Shown here in pieces: positions 20,407 through 31,170 of a stretch of 64,000 nt of DNA (position 1 is its first letter; each line of letters starts with the position of its first letter). Origin of the DNA: Chaetoceros tenuissimus (taxonomy: Eukaryota; Bacillariophyta; Thalassiosirophyceae; Chaetocerotales; Chaetocerotaceae). The stretch covers positions 3,162,001 through 3,226,000 of the forward strand of contig BLLK01000047.1 of the NCBI GenBank assembly GCA_021927905.1, written 5' to 3'. The notes under the pieces were generated by a model. It saw nothing but the letters and a program-made list of their open reading frames with translations. It had not been told where the DNA came from and searched no databases. The position numbers and the translations under genes were made by a program.

Positions 20407-22030
20407 TTGCATATGAGTTCCTCGAGCAACGTCGTCCATAACAATCAAGATGCAGGAGAAGTACCTGTAGTAGAAGAAGAATTTCAAGATAACGAACAAG
20501 CAATCATCTCTGAGAAAGATGATGACTCTAAAGTAGCTCACGAGGGAGACCTGGCTATAGATATCCATGCACTTACCATTGACTGCTTAGTTCGAAACAA
20601 GGGATGGCATTGGAGCAAAGGGTTCTACATGCTAAACTCTCTCATCATTATTGCTGCACAATTTTTTGTTGTGATGCTTCTCTCGATTGACACTTTTCAA
20701 ACAACGTGTACTGTTCACACAGATTGCCCTAGTGGTACGTAGTCTTTTTCAAAACAAGTGCTGTTTTCTCTATTTTCTTTTGTTTTCTAAAGAATGAAAC
20801 CTGAAAGGAATGTATTGTGGTGAACTAAAAGATAAAAACACAAACGGGAGGTGTTCAGAATGCGACCAGGAATGGTTTTCTTATTACAGCGGTTCTTTCA
20901 CTGATATACATTACTGTAAAGATTATTGGAACCAAACATCTGGCAACCTTTGGTCTACGAACGTGTTGCAACCGTTTGATGAACATGATCATTCAAGTTT
21001 ACCAGATGGCTATCATCTGAATGAAAACCTACAGGACTATAAATTCATACTCTGCTCAGCAGCTCATCACTGCCTATCAACAGACGCAATCCACAACAAA
21101 TGTGATTTTGTTCGATTCAATCGAGATTTCCTTGACTTTACATCAGTAATGTTTCTTCTCTTTGTAACAGCTCTCATCAGTGCAACTATCAAACAAGACA
21201 TTGTTTTTGCGAAAAGGCAGATAATGTATTTGACGCAGGTAGCTCCTAATGGTATTCTCAAACATTTTCTTGCAAGTATTCTTGTAGCTCGAAGATTTGG
21301 ACTGCCATTTATGATTGCACAAGCTACCATTGTACTCATGTTAAGTCAACCTCTTAAGCCAACTACAATCTTACTCAATGCTCTTTCCATTGCATTCATT
21401 TTAGAATCAGATGATTTTATTGGAAAATTTTGGATTGATAAAGAAAGGGAGGAAGATGTTATTAAATTATATCAAGAGTCATTTACAGCGAGTCACATTA
21501 GTAGGAAAGAAGATATGCGAGGCAGAATTTTCGACTTTGGTATTCCAATACTGTGTGGTTTGATGATTTTATCAGGTATCTTTTATGTTGAAAACATGAT
21601 CGCGCTACTAGGAGAGTTTGGGAAAAATACTTTCGCCTCTGACCACACATTGGATTACGGCGATTATGCTTGTTATGATATATCAGTTGGTATATTTGGT
21701 TTTGCGATCATTGGAGCACTCTTTGTGCTTCTTTTGAATCTAATCTTTATCCTCACAGGGCAAAAAAATACAAGAGAATTACATTGTCTCAGACTTATCT
21801 CGGGGGTAATTTTTGCCCTTTTCCTCTGTTTTCTACAATTCGGAGTGCAGTCATTGTTTGAATCTAGTCAATGGGAAGATTTTGGAAACAATCTTTTGTG
21901 GATATGCTTGGGATTGATCATTTTGTATGGTTTTCTAGTCTTTTTGTTGATTAGATCGAATAATTCCATCAATACAGAAGAAGTGGCATCAAATGAGAGA
22001 TATGATAACAGTGAACAAGTTAGTGCTTGA
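20407..22030 (+). CDS. Multi-pass membrane protein with Cys-rich loop, function unknown
   Basis: Exons 20407-20734 and 20808-22030, joined in frame across a 73-nt intron (CPS-G-MYCGELKD), give 516 aa. An acidic N-terminal region of about 75 residues precedes about eight hydrophobic spans. The first span (LIIIAAQFFVVMLLSI) is followed by a loop with many Cys (TTCTVHTDCPSG, MYCG, CSECDQ, YYCKDY-like), likely disulphide-bonded on the lumenal or outer side. The other spans include FTSVMFLLFVTALISATI and LLWICLGLIILYGFLVF. The loop between spans 2 and 4 contains a weakly acidic stretch, LESDDFIGKFW. I do not recognise the family; a channel-like or transporter-like role is possible but unsupported. 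An in-frame ATG two codons in (20413) would also serve as a start. Confidence 0.75.
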
Positions 22031-22349
22031 ATAGCCTTAGATTTGTATAAGATAGAAGTAAGATAAGTAGACGATACTTAGACAACGATGAATGTGATAT
22101 GAAATCTAAAATAAAAAAATGAGAAGCTCAAATCTAAAATAGCCATCACAGACATGAAATTTTCAAAATTTCAAACTACATGTCAAAGGGGTCAACTGAG
22201 ACAGTCGTGCTTGATGACCGAAAGATACCATCAACGCACTTTTTTTTTTACGAGGTATGTCAACCAATACACTTTTACGAAGAAACCACTGTGCTATTAA
22301 AACTAAAACCTCAAATTACAAAATACATACACAACTCATCAATTGCAAG
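22031..22349. other. Promoter region of the LCIB fusion gene
   Basis: About 320 bp. It contains an in-frame upstream ATG at 22257 that would extend the LCIB fusion by 31 residues; the ATG at 22350 gives a cleaner signal peptide. No perfect TGACGTCA element is present. Confidence 0.45.
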
Positions 22350-25300
22350 ATGAGGTTCTCACAAATACATGTGACGATATTCATAGTTTTCTGCTCGTCG
22401 CTCTCGCTTTCATTTGTACCTGGAGGTATTTCATCAATCAGACCATATGGTCGAAATAATCATGGCATTCAACCAAGTACTGAGCACATTACAGAGAAGG
22501 CAATCAAAATCTTTGAGAGTCCAAACTATCCCTTTCAACAACCAAGTAATGACTTTGACAAGCTGGTTAAAGATTATTTCCCAGATGCATTGACAAATAA
22601 AGATCTGGTCGTTCAAGTTGTGCATATATTGGCTGAAAAGGGTTTCACTGCACAAAACACATTGCTAGCAACTTCATTATGTAGTGATGAATTAGCACGG
22701 CAACTGGAGGATGACTTTGGCAAAGTCTTTGGAAAGAACTTTGCCCTTGGTGGGTTGGCTGGTTTCCCCTTTGCTGGTAATACTGGCTTCAAAGCAATGT
22801 CTTCTCACATTCCTGATGAAGGATTTGCTCTATTGACCTATGGTCCTCATGTTGGTATCACGAAACATGGTGAAATAGGCAAGGTTGAAAGACCTGGAGT
22901 GAAACTTGCAGATACATGTTGTGGAAGTGCTGTTGCCGCATGTAATCATGTCGAAGACATTGCAAGAGGCAAAGCAGATCTTACTTCTACTGTTAGTGAT
23001 TTCACGGATTTTCAACAAGGTGCAGTGAAGAATCTTTTGCTTCCTCATTCCAATGCTATAATGAACGCCAAGGATAAGATGTTAGAGCTACCACATTGCC
23101 TGTATGAGTCGCAAAGTTTACTCATTGACCAAATTGTTGAGAAGGGACGTGGTGGTATTAAACGCGGCATGGTATTGCTTGGAGGTATACAAATCAATAC
23201 CGTGAGTGAAGAATTGTTATATGTATTTCAAATGAAATCTCTTCTTTCATGCATCATATTGTTTCTAATTTGTTAAATTCATATTCAAGGGGCCATCACA
23301 AGATGATTACTTTCTGCCACTTCGTTTTGATTATGTTAACCCAAAAGGTGAAGTGGTGGAAGATATGTTACCCGGCCTGAACCAGAAGTTTTTCTTCTTT
23401 GCTGATATGGTACCTCTCACGAAAAGATTCAAACCGGAGGTTGAAAATCCTTACTTTAGAGATGATAATGACGTTGAAGACGACGATGATACTCAAATAA
23501 TGGAAAAGGTAATCAAGTATAAAGATGGCAAACCAGTAGTCATAGGTATCAAGAACGATTTGGTGCAAGATGTCGATGATACCATTCCAATAGATGATAA
23601 AGAGTCAAACGATATCCCAGAAAAGTCTCCTGTTGAAAAAGATGGAACAGAAGAATCAGATGAAAAAGACGACATGATTGATTCTGAACTTCCGCTAGAA
23701 TTAAATGGAGAGAAAGAGGAAACACAGAAAATGTCAGAGAAAGCTAATATTAAGAAAGAAAAGAATGAAGTAGGAGCACGAGATGAACAAGTGGACATTG
23801 AAAGTTCTGACGAAAAGGAGGAAGTCCCATCTGAGGTCAAAGTTGATACTAGTATTTGTCAAGAAGATGATTTAGAAGCAGAGCAAACTACATCAATGGG
23901 TGAGGGAAAATCAGTATCGAAATTAGATGAAGAAATTGATACTGAAATTTCTGATGAAAAGGAGGAAGTCCCATCCATCGAGGACAGTAAGGTCGAAGCT
24001 GAAGAAGAACAAGTAGAAGAGGACTTGGAATCAGAGCAGACTACATCAACGGGTGATGAAGAAATCGATACTGAAATTTCTGATGAAAAGGAGGAAGTCC
24101 CATCCATCGAAGACAGTAAGGTCGAAGCTGAAGAAGAACAAGTAGAAGAGGACTTGGAATCAGAGCAGACTACATCAACGGGTGATGAAGAAATCGATAC
24201 TGAAATTTCTGATGAAAAGGAGGAAGTCCCATCCATCGAAGACAGTAAGGTCGAAGCTGAAGAAGAACAAGTAGAAGAGGACTTGGAATCAGAGCAGACT
24301 ACATCAACGGGTGATGAAGAAATCGATACTGAAATTTCTGATGAAAAGGAGGAAGTCCCATCCATCGAAGACAGCAAGGTCGAAGCTGAAGAAGAACAAG
24401 TAGAAGAGGACTTGGAATCAGAGCAGACTACATCAATGGGTGAGGAAGAAATCGATACTGAAATTTCTGATGAAAAGGAGGAAGTCCCGTCCATCGAAGA
24501 CAGCAAGGTCGAAGCTGAAGAAGAACAAGTAGAAGAGGACTTGGAATCAGAGCAGACTACATCAATGGGTGAGGAAGAAATTGATACTGAAATTTCTGAT
24601 GAAAAGGATAGGGATACTGAGCTCAGTGAAGCAGACGACTTGGAATCAGAGCAAAATACAGAACTTAGTCCCCAATCAAATAAAGATGCAGTATCAAACG
24701 AAGAAACAGATGATCTAGAAGAAGAACCTGATTTAGAAGCGCTCCAGAAAGAATTTGAAGCGCTTGAAAGAACTTTGATAGATAAAAATATAGAGTTGGA
24801 TATCATAGAGAAAGATACTGATGAGATCAGTAAAGCTGGTTATGCAAGAAAGGTGGCAGAATATGAAGATAAGAGGAAGCAAAAAATGATGGCATCTGAT
24901 AATTCTATTACAACAGAAAAGGCGCATGTCATGGAGAAACTATTACCAATATTGGATGAGCTACAGTCATTCTCGAAATTATACGAAGGAGTCAAGTTCA
25001 GTGAAAACTATTCTGCTTTATCTAGCGATTTTTCCAATGCATTAGAATCCTTAGGAGTAAAGGAATCGGTAGTAAAAGAAGAAATGGTTGCCAGAGAGAC
25101 TTCTGCTAAAATTGTGGGTGAAGAATTCTGTGATGATATCGAGAAGGGCAAAATCATGAAAGTTTTGAGGAGAGGATTCGAACTAGAAGAAAATGTCATT
25201 AGACCTGCAGAAGTCGTAGTTTCTCTCGGGAAAGATGAGCAGGCCGCATCTAGAGATGTAGAAGCCGAGTTGCAGCAGAGATCTTTATTGGCATCTAGAC

Positions 25301-27663
25301 TAAAGTTGGACGAGAAGCTTAGATTGGCTGAAATGAATAAATTAGATGGAGACAATGAGGAAAATAAAGACACTAATTTTCCGAAAATAGATGAGGTTGA
25401 ATTAAAACAAAGATCCATCTTGGAAGCAGCGTTAAGATTTGAAAAGGTTTCTAAAGAGGAGAAGGCCCGTATCGCAGCTCAAAAAGAAGAAGAGGCAGCA
25501 AAGCTCAAGGAAGAGGAAGAGGCTCGTATCGCAGCTCAAAAAGAAGAAGAGGCGGCAAATCTCAAGGAAGAGGAAGAGGCTCGTATCGCAGCTCAAAAAG
25601 AAGAAGAGGCGGCAAATCTCAAGGAAGAGGAAGAGGCTCGTATCGCAGCTCAAAAAGAAGAAGAGGCAGCAAAGCTCAAGGAAGAGGAAAATGCACGTCT
25701 CGCTGCCGAGGAAGAGGCAGCTAGAGTGAAAGAGCAGGAAACTCTTCTTAGAAAAGCAGCAAGAGAAGAATCAGCTCGCATTGCAGCTGAAGAAAATGAA
25801 AAGTCTTTGCTCAAGACAGAGGATTCCAAAAGCTCATCTGTTGAAGAGACTGATAGCATAGCTTCATTAGAAAGTAAAGAAGAGAATGACCTAAAGGATA
25901 CACAAATGTCAGAAGAAGATGAGCGTGCAGAAGCAATTGAGGATGAGCTGAATCGCCGCCGTGAGGAGAAGGAAAAGGAAAATGCTCGGATTGCTGCAGA
26001 AGAAGCAGAAAAGGCACGCAAAATTGCAGAAAAAGAAGAGGCCATCAAATTGAAGACCGAGGAAGAGGAGAAAAGACGAATTGAAACTGAAAAGGAAGAG
26101 AAGGAAAAAATGAGAATTGAGAAAGAGGAAAGGGAACGTTTAGCTGCTGAAGATGAAGCGGAAAGAATTAGGGCAGGAGAAGAAGAGAAAGCTCGTCGTC
26201 TTAAGTTGCAAGAAACAATTCAAGCAAAAGCACCTTCCGAAACTGCAGGAACAGGGCAAAACAGGAGGCAAAGAAGAGTCATTGATCAAACATCATTTTC
26301 ACAAGACAATGCATTGCAATTTACAAACCCTGGATTATTTGAAATTCCTGCCATGAGAAGGGTAGCGGTGTCACCAACTAAATCTGAATTGGAGGAAGAT
26401 TTGACAGATGATGAAAGCTTTGACGAAGAAACAACAAACTCAAAAAGGTTCAAAGCCCGAGCACCAGATCGTTTTGAAGCAACTGAGTCCAACTCCAATG
26501 TTATCAAGCCTCGCCGTCCAGCTGCTGTATCTAAAGAAACTTTTGAAGAGTCTACATTCCAAAGTACTGATGAACTTACAAATGAAGTTGAAGATATCGA
26601 TACAGATGATAGCGCTAATATGGATCCTGACACCGAAGAAATAGCCATTGGTGTAACGAACCCCCCTTCAAGTGAGGAGGAGGAGGAAGAAACAGAAGCT
26701 GATGCCTTTTCTGCTTCTGATTCTGGTGAACCCAGTACTTTTATGTCACGGCGTAAATTTTATCGCTTGTCCCTTCCTGAAGATGCCTCAGAATCAGAAT
26801 TCATCATTGAAGTCCGGGAATACTTTGAGAAAAGTTACATAAATGTCGAAGCTACTGGTTTCCACGATATTATTTTCCGCGGTGATGATGGCTCTGCAAT
26901 ATTCAGAATTGAGAATCTAAGAGTACCATCCATGAGAAATGAGGGTTCGACAGAGCTAGAGAATAGTATCATGGTAGCTTTGTACTTCATGGCTAGACCA
27001 GATCTTGTATCCGGAGAGATGATGCAGTTGAGCAGTTTTGGTGGAGTTGCTCCAATTCTAGCTTCTGTTGGTTCTGCACTTGCAAAAAAACAAAGGGGAA
27101 ACCATATCCCTGAGACTCTGACAAGAATATTGTTCACTGATGTAAGACGTGATATAGCTCAGACTTGTATTGAAAATCTTCAATCGGCAGGATTCCCGGG
27201 TAACAAGGTAGACCTAGGAAATATGGACTGGGAAAGTAGGATTCCTGGTTCCTTAGAAAATAGATTCAACTTGATTGTTGGATTCAACAACTATGGGGAA
27301 GCACAAGAAACTGATGCAGTTTCACATGCTATAGCGAAAAGTCTAAGATCAAGTCCTTACGATGCAGCTGTAGGAAGACAACATATTCGTGGAAGATTGG
27401 TGTATTTCACGAGACAAGTTGATGACCTTTACACTTTACTTCGAAGAAATCTAGTCGAAGGCTATAAGATGAAAACTACTGTGGAAGAGTTCAAACTTGA
27501 GAAGATGGAAGGTAGCACTCTCATTGGAGATTCTCTACAAGATATTCGCGCGCAAGTTGATGAAGCCAAATTTGAAGATCCAGAAGAGCTTCAGTTCACT
27601 ACTCTCTTTGGATTCCATGACAGAAGTTTCAATGGACAGGCTGTTGGTGGCGCCTTCTGGTAA
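22350..27663 (+). CDS. LCIB-type carbonic anhydrase domain fused to acidic repeats, coiled coil and methyltransferase-like domain
   Basis: Exons 22350-23201 and 23290-27663 (88-nt phase-0 intron) encode about 1741 aa. Residues 1-20 are a signal peptide ending SLS|FVP, fitting plastid import. Residues about 40-330 are an LCIB domain: SLCSDELAR, LGGLAGFPFAGNTGF, SHIPDEG, YGPHVGI and CCGSAVAACNH, which supply the Cys-His-Cys zinc ligands (about 111, 167, 191). Splicing joins GGIQINT to GPSQDDYFLPLRFDY, normal LCIB continuation. The frame then stays open: acidic tandem repeats (about 498-724), Lys/Glu coiled coil with EEARIAAQK repeats (about 1005-1275), and a C-terminal domain (about 1435-1741) resembling METTL21-like methyltransferases but without the Gly-rich SAM motif. 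LCIB proteins act in the CO2-concentrating mechanism. The fusion is uninterrupted for 4.3 kb; its role as a scaffold is inference. Confidence 0.85.
23929..24609 (+). repeat. Acidic 129-bp tandem repeats in the LCIB fusion gene, five full units plus a partial
   Basis: Unit starts fall at 23929, 24058, 24187, 24316, 24445 and 24574, an exact 129-bp (43-codon) period. Each unit encodes EEIDTEISDEKEEVPSIED followed by SKVEAEEEQVEEDLESEQTT. Copies differ at only a handful of bases. The period is a multiple of three, so unit number can change without breaking the frame. Confidence 0.97.
25459..25692 (+). repeat. 57-bp tandem repeats encoding EARIAAQKEEEAA, four units
   Basis: Four near-identical 19-codon units (EEEARIAAQKEEEAAxLKE) inside the coiled-coil part of the LCIB fusion. 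The central two are virtually identical; the outer two vary slightly (K for N). They extend a charged single alpha-helix or coiled coil. Confidence 0.93.
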
Positions 27664-27728
27664 GATGAGGCATGGAACGGGGAGATAATAAGCTAAGAAT
27701 AAAGTAAAGAAGTGCAATAGATTATACT

Positions 27729-28621
27729 TCAGTGTCTATTAGAATATCTCCTCACTACAGCATATATTTTGTCACCATGACAAAGTCCATAACTTTGTAT
27801 GAAAAGATGATAACTCATCACTATATTCTCATCTTTTCTTTCATTAGAAAGAGAAATAAGTTCCCATCCTGTCCTTATTTGATCTCGATCTTTCTTTCTC
27901 CCAAGAAGTCCCCAATCCTCTTCATAAATTGATTGGATTGCTCTTTTCAAATCGCTCACAGAATCCTCTGGATGAGCAATGATTTCTATGATAGGTTCAT
28001 TACTCAATTGTACCTCTGCAAATTCTTCCACAGAAGTAATCGCTGCTTTCGATGATTCCTTTGATTCATTTTCTTCTAAATAATTCTCAAATAAGAGTCG
28101 AATAGTATATACATCATGAATTCTATCTTCTTGAAGTTCTTCTAATGAAAACATTTCACATGCGAGGGCTACCCGTCCATCACCAGCTTTGTTTAAACCC
28201 ATCATATCCTTATCCATTAATTGATTATATGCAGTGATAATTTCATTCATTTTATTCTGTGACATTTCTGTAGATAACTCTGGGTTTAAATCTGGGTGGT
28301 ACTTTTTAGCCATCTGGATGTTTCAAATTTGTTAGCATGTATACATATCATTACAATTGTATTGGGAAAAGAAGAATCATATAAACTCACATTTCTAAAA
28401 GCTGTTTTGATATCATCTTCTGTAGCGCTTGTTTTCAGATTTAGAATTGCATACGGTGACCTAGGTCTACTTGAAGATGAAAAGTGGTGTATATGCTTGA
28501 CTTTTTCAACTATGTGAGGTGGTATAATGACATCGATATGGTAACATTTTCTTAGACGGCTTGCTTCTATACTTTGTAAGTTGTTGAAACGACGAGAGAA
28601 GTTAAGCATGGCACTTCTCAT
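27729..28621 (-). CDS. J-domain (DnaJ-like) protein, probably mitochondrial
   Basis: Exons 28621-28391 and 28313-27729 with a 77-nt phase-0 intron give 271 aa. The join rebuilds a J domain, SPYAILNLKTSATEDDIKTAF then MAKKYHPDLNPE, with the HPD motif that stimulates Hsp70 ATPase. The domain sits at about residues 50-110, after a Ser/Arg/His-rich leader (MRSAMLNFSRRFNNL), likely a mitochondrial presequence. The ~160-residue C-terminal part has no zinc-finger or client-binding motif I recognise. It is tail-to-tail with the LCIB fusion gene, 65 bp apart. A second ATG four codons in is an alternative start. Confidence 0.85.
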
Positions 28622-29474
28622 TTTTCATTATGAAATTGAGTTTTATCTTTGGACACAATCTGGCCTATTATGAAGCTACCCCTACCCCCTATCGTAGTCG
28701 AAGAAATACAGGACAAAATCAGTATATTGTATTATGAGCTTGGGGTAATTCAATTCAGATTATTTGAATCAGCTTATATGCTTTGATCAAAAATGAAACT
28801 TTGTTTTTTCCGTGAAAGTGTGTGGGGACGTCATAGGAGATAAGACGGTTATAAAGATTATTTAACCGTTTTGACGTCATAATCACATCTGTCATTGGCT
28901 TGACTTTTTCGGATTCTTCTTGACTTTCTTAAATGATCTCATGCTTCTCTCATAAGGATTAATGCTACAAACTTTCAACAAATCCTCGCATTATGCAATT
29001 CTTATCTATAGATAGGTAACCTTGTACTTGGCTATTCTAGAAAAACTCCTGATTACTAGTATCACTACTTATTGCCTTATCTTCATTGTCAGTTTTTTTG
29101 TTGCACCTGTTTATATGTTACGTATATGATATGTACATACCAATATGATTCCAATAGAGAGAGAGCAAACCTGGGGTGTCTCTCTGTGGAAAGAAACTGA
29201 GGAAAGAGCATCGAACAAAACCCTAAAAGATACACAGTGGACATTTCTAAATTATTCTTGGAAAATTTGAATGTTATTAGTATTCTAAAGATATTTCATT
29301 GTTTTCACTGTATCGAAATTCTTGCCAAAACTTGAATATAGCTTTCTCAAATAATTATCCATTTGCGAAACAATATACAAATCATTGCCATTGAAGTGTC
29401 ATTGTATATTTACACCATGCACCAATACAAGTCCTCATTTCATGACAACCAAACTATGCGCAAACTCTTCTTCT
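28622..29474. other. Spacer of about 850 bp upstream of the J-domain gene
   Basis: Holds the J-domain promoter and the SAR1 3' UTR; both genes are on the minus strand. It contains a cluster of CRE-like and MYB-like sites (28827-28880), listed separately. The rest is AT-rich without recognisable RNA genes. Confidence 0.5.
28827..28880. promoter_or_regulatory. CRE-like palindromes flanking an ACGGTTA/TAACCGT inverted repeat
   Basis: GACGTCAT at 28827-28834 and the full palindrome TGACGTCA at 28872-28879 lie 206-260 bp upstream of the J-domain start codon. Between them ACGGTTA and TAACCGT form a perfect inverted repeat around an 11-bp spacer, resembling paired MYB (AACCGT) sites. TGACGT-type elements are known in diatoms as bZIP-bound CO2/cAMP-responsive elements. 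The functional assignment is inference. Confidence 0.45.
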
Positions 29475-30575
29475 CTAAGAAAGGAAATTTGACAACCACT
29501 TGAATCCATCAGCATATCCCATTCTTCTAATAACGGAACACATGTAAAGCTCAATAGGTCTTACACCAGAATCCTTATCTGGCTTGGTATCTTTTCCATA
29601 GGTGTCCATAAGTCCAAGAGCATATTTGAGCTCCTCCTCACTTGCAGCAGTAGGCATATCAATTTTATTTCCAAGAACAAGGAAAGGAACATCCTGCAAT
29701 TCATCAGATGTAAGAAGTGCATCCAACTCCTTCTTTGCTTCAGGGAAACGACCACGATCGATCGCATCAACAAGGTATACGACTCCATCTACAGTGGTGA
29801 AGTAATCTTGCCAAAGACGTCTAGCTGTTTCGTGTCCACCAAGATCAAATGTCTTGAATTTGATTTTTCCAATGATGAGTTCATCTGTGTTTGGATGAAG
29901 GGTTGGTACGTGTACTTGGACACGGTTTTCTTTGAGCATGTGAAGGAGTGTAGTCTTTCCTGCATTATCTAGTCCCAAAAATAGGATCTTTGCATTCTTG
30001 TGATAAAGTCCTATAGTTGATTATTTTCATCAATTATTTTGCGAGAATGTGAAGAGAATTTCATGGTTCATGATTGAATTCAAGAGAAGCAGTTGGAAAA
30101 TCATTTTGAAATAAAAATGAAAAAATGGTGAGAATAAAATTGAAAAATGATTGTTATAAGATGACATGGACACGCTATAGAGTTCGATAGTTCCATTCCA
30201 GTGAGATCTTTGAAATCAATGTAATAGTGATGCATTTCATGGCTTTGTATGAGTTCTAGTAGTCCGCTCATTTAGAATAAAACTGACGAAGAACGGAGTC
30301 ATTTTTGAAAAAGGGATAAAGACCCCAAATGAAAAAGTGTGGAACGTAATCTTGTCCTTAGATGGCCTAGCCACTGCACAAATGCTTCACTATTCTTTTC
30401 ATATGACGCTGATCTTCTAAAGCCATTCTCAATAGTTGTGGAGATAGCGGCAAGAGTCCCAACTAGGTATCTGGAATGAAAATATGACCAGGGGGAAGTA
30501 CTTTGAATCTTTCTTGTCGTCTAAAAACTCACCTAGACTTGCAAGCGCGCTGTACCACCAGTCAACTAAAAACAT
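29475..30575 (-). CDS. SAR1: SAR1 small GTPase of the COPII coat
   Basis: Exon 30575-30533 ([15 protein letters not shown]) and exon 30010-29475 are joined across a 522-nt intron, giving 192 aa, the normal SAR1 length. The junction reads [21 protein letters not shown]. Motifs are GLDNAGKTT (G1), T in HVPTLHPN (switch I), DLGGHE (G3), NKID (G4) and CSV (G5). The short hydrophobic amphipathic N-terminus inserts into ER membranes on GTP binding. SAR1 recruits Sec23/24 for export from the ER. The intron is five to seven times longer than typical ones here. Confidence 0.95.
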
Positions 30576-31170
30576 ATTTCTCTATATATATTAGCAATGA
30601 AAGAGCCAGTTATAAAATGAATAACTAGAGCAATGATTCTTTTCAGCTTGGGATGATTACGTTGGTATTCAAGAGAGAAGCGTATTCATCAACACCAACA
30701 CGCTGAGGAGATAACCTTTCGGCAACGGTAAAATTTCAAAGAGAGAAAAAGACAAAGATGGGGATAGAGGTAAAAGAGTGGAATCATACGTCAACTGGAA
30801 AAGTCACAATGTAGGTTATCAGCCTCACACCATCCTTTCCCGAGCCTCGCTTGTCGCTTTTACCCCGTAGCACAAAACAGAAAGAGAATAAGAACAGCTT
30901 TGTATTCATTTGTCACGAACAACTTTGTAAAGAAAGCTCAACGTGCTCATCAATTCATCAAGTACAAACCTTGATTCAAGACCAAAGCCTGTAACTATAT
31001 ATAATAGAAAGTAAAGCCGGTCCTTATCTGGAAAAAGAATAGAGCAAGAGCAGCCAAAACAAGCTTTCCCGTCATCTTGTCTTGTTTCGTTGTTCCATAA
31101 GAATTCTATTATATCAATACATACATTCCACAGACAAACTGTACATTTTCATTCAACAAAGCAAAGAAAT
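30576..31170. other. Divergent promoter region between SAR1 and VPS37
   Basis: About 600 bp with the SAR1 5' UTR on one side and the VPS37 promoter on the other. An ATG at 31090 is in frame with VPS37 and would add 27 His/Ser-rich residues; I treat it as upstream leader. Nothing else recognised. Confidence 0.5.

Noticed and set aside
23859-24806. Ser-rich 315-codon minus-strand frame
   Set aside because: Antisense shadow of the acidic GAA/GAT-rich repeats of the LCIB fusion gene.
29150-29230. GAGAGAG/CTCTCTC stem-loop that could suggest a small RNA
   Set aside because: It is a simple repeat-based hairpin without snRNA, snoRNA or SRP motifs.
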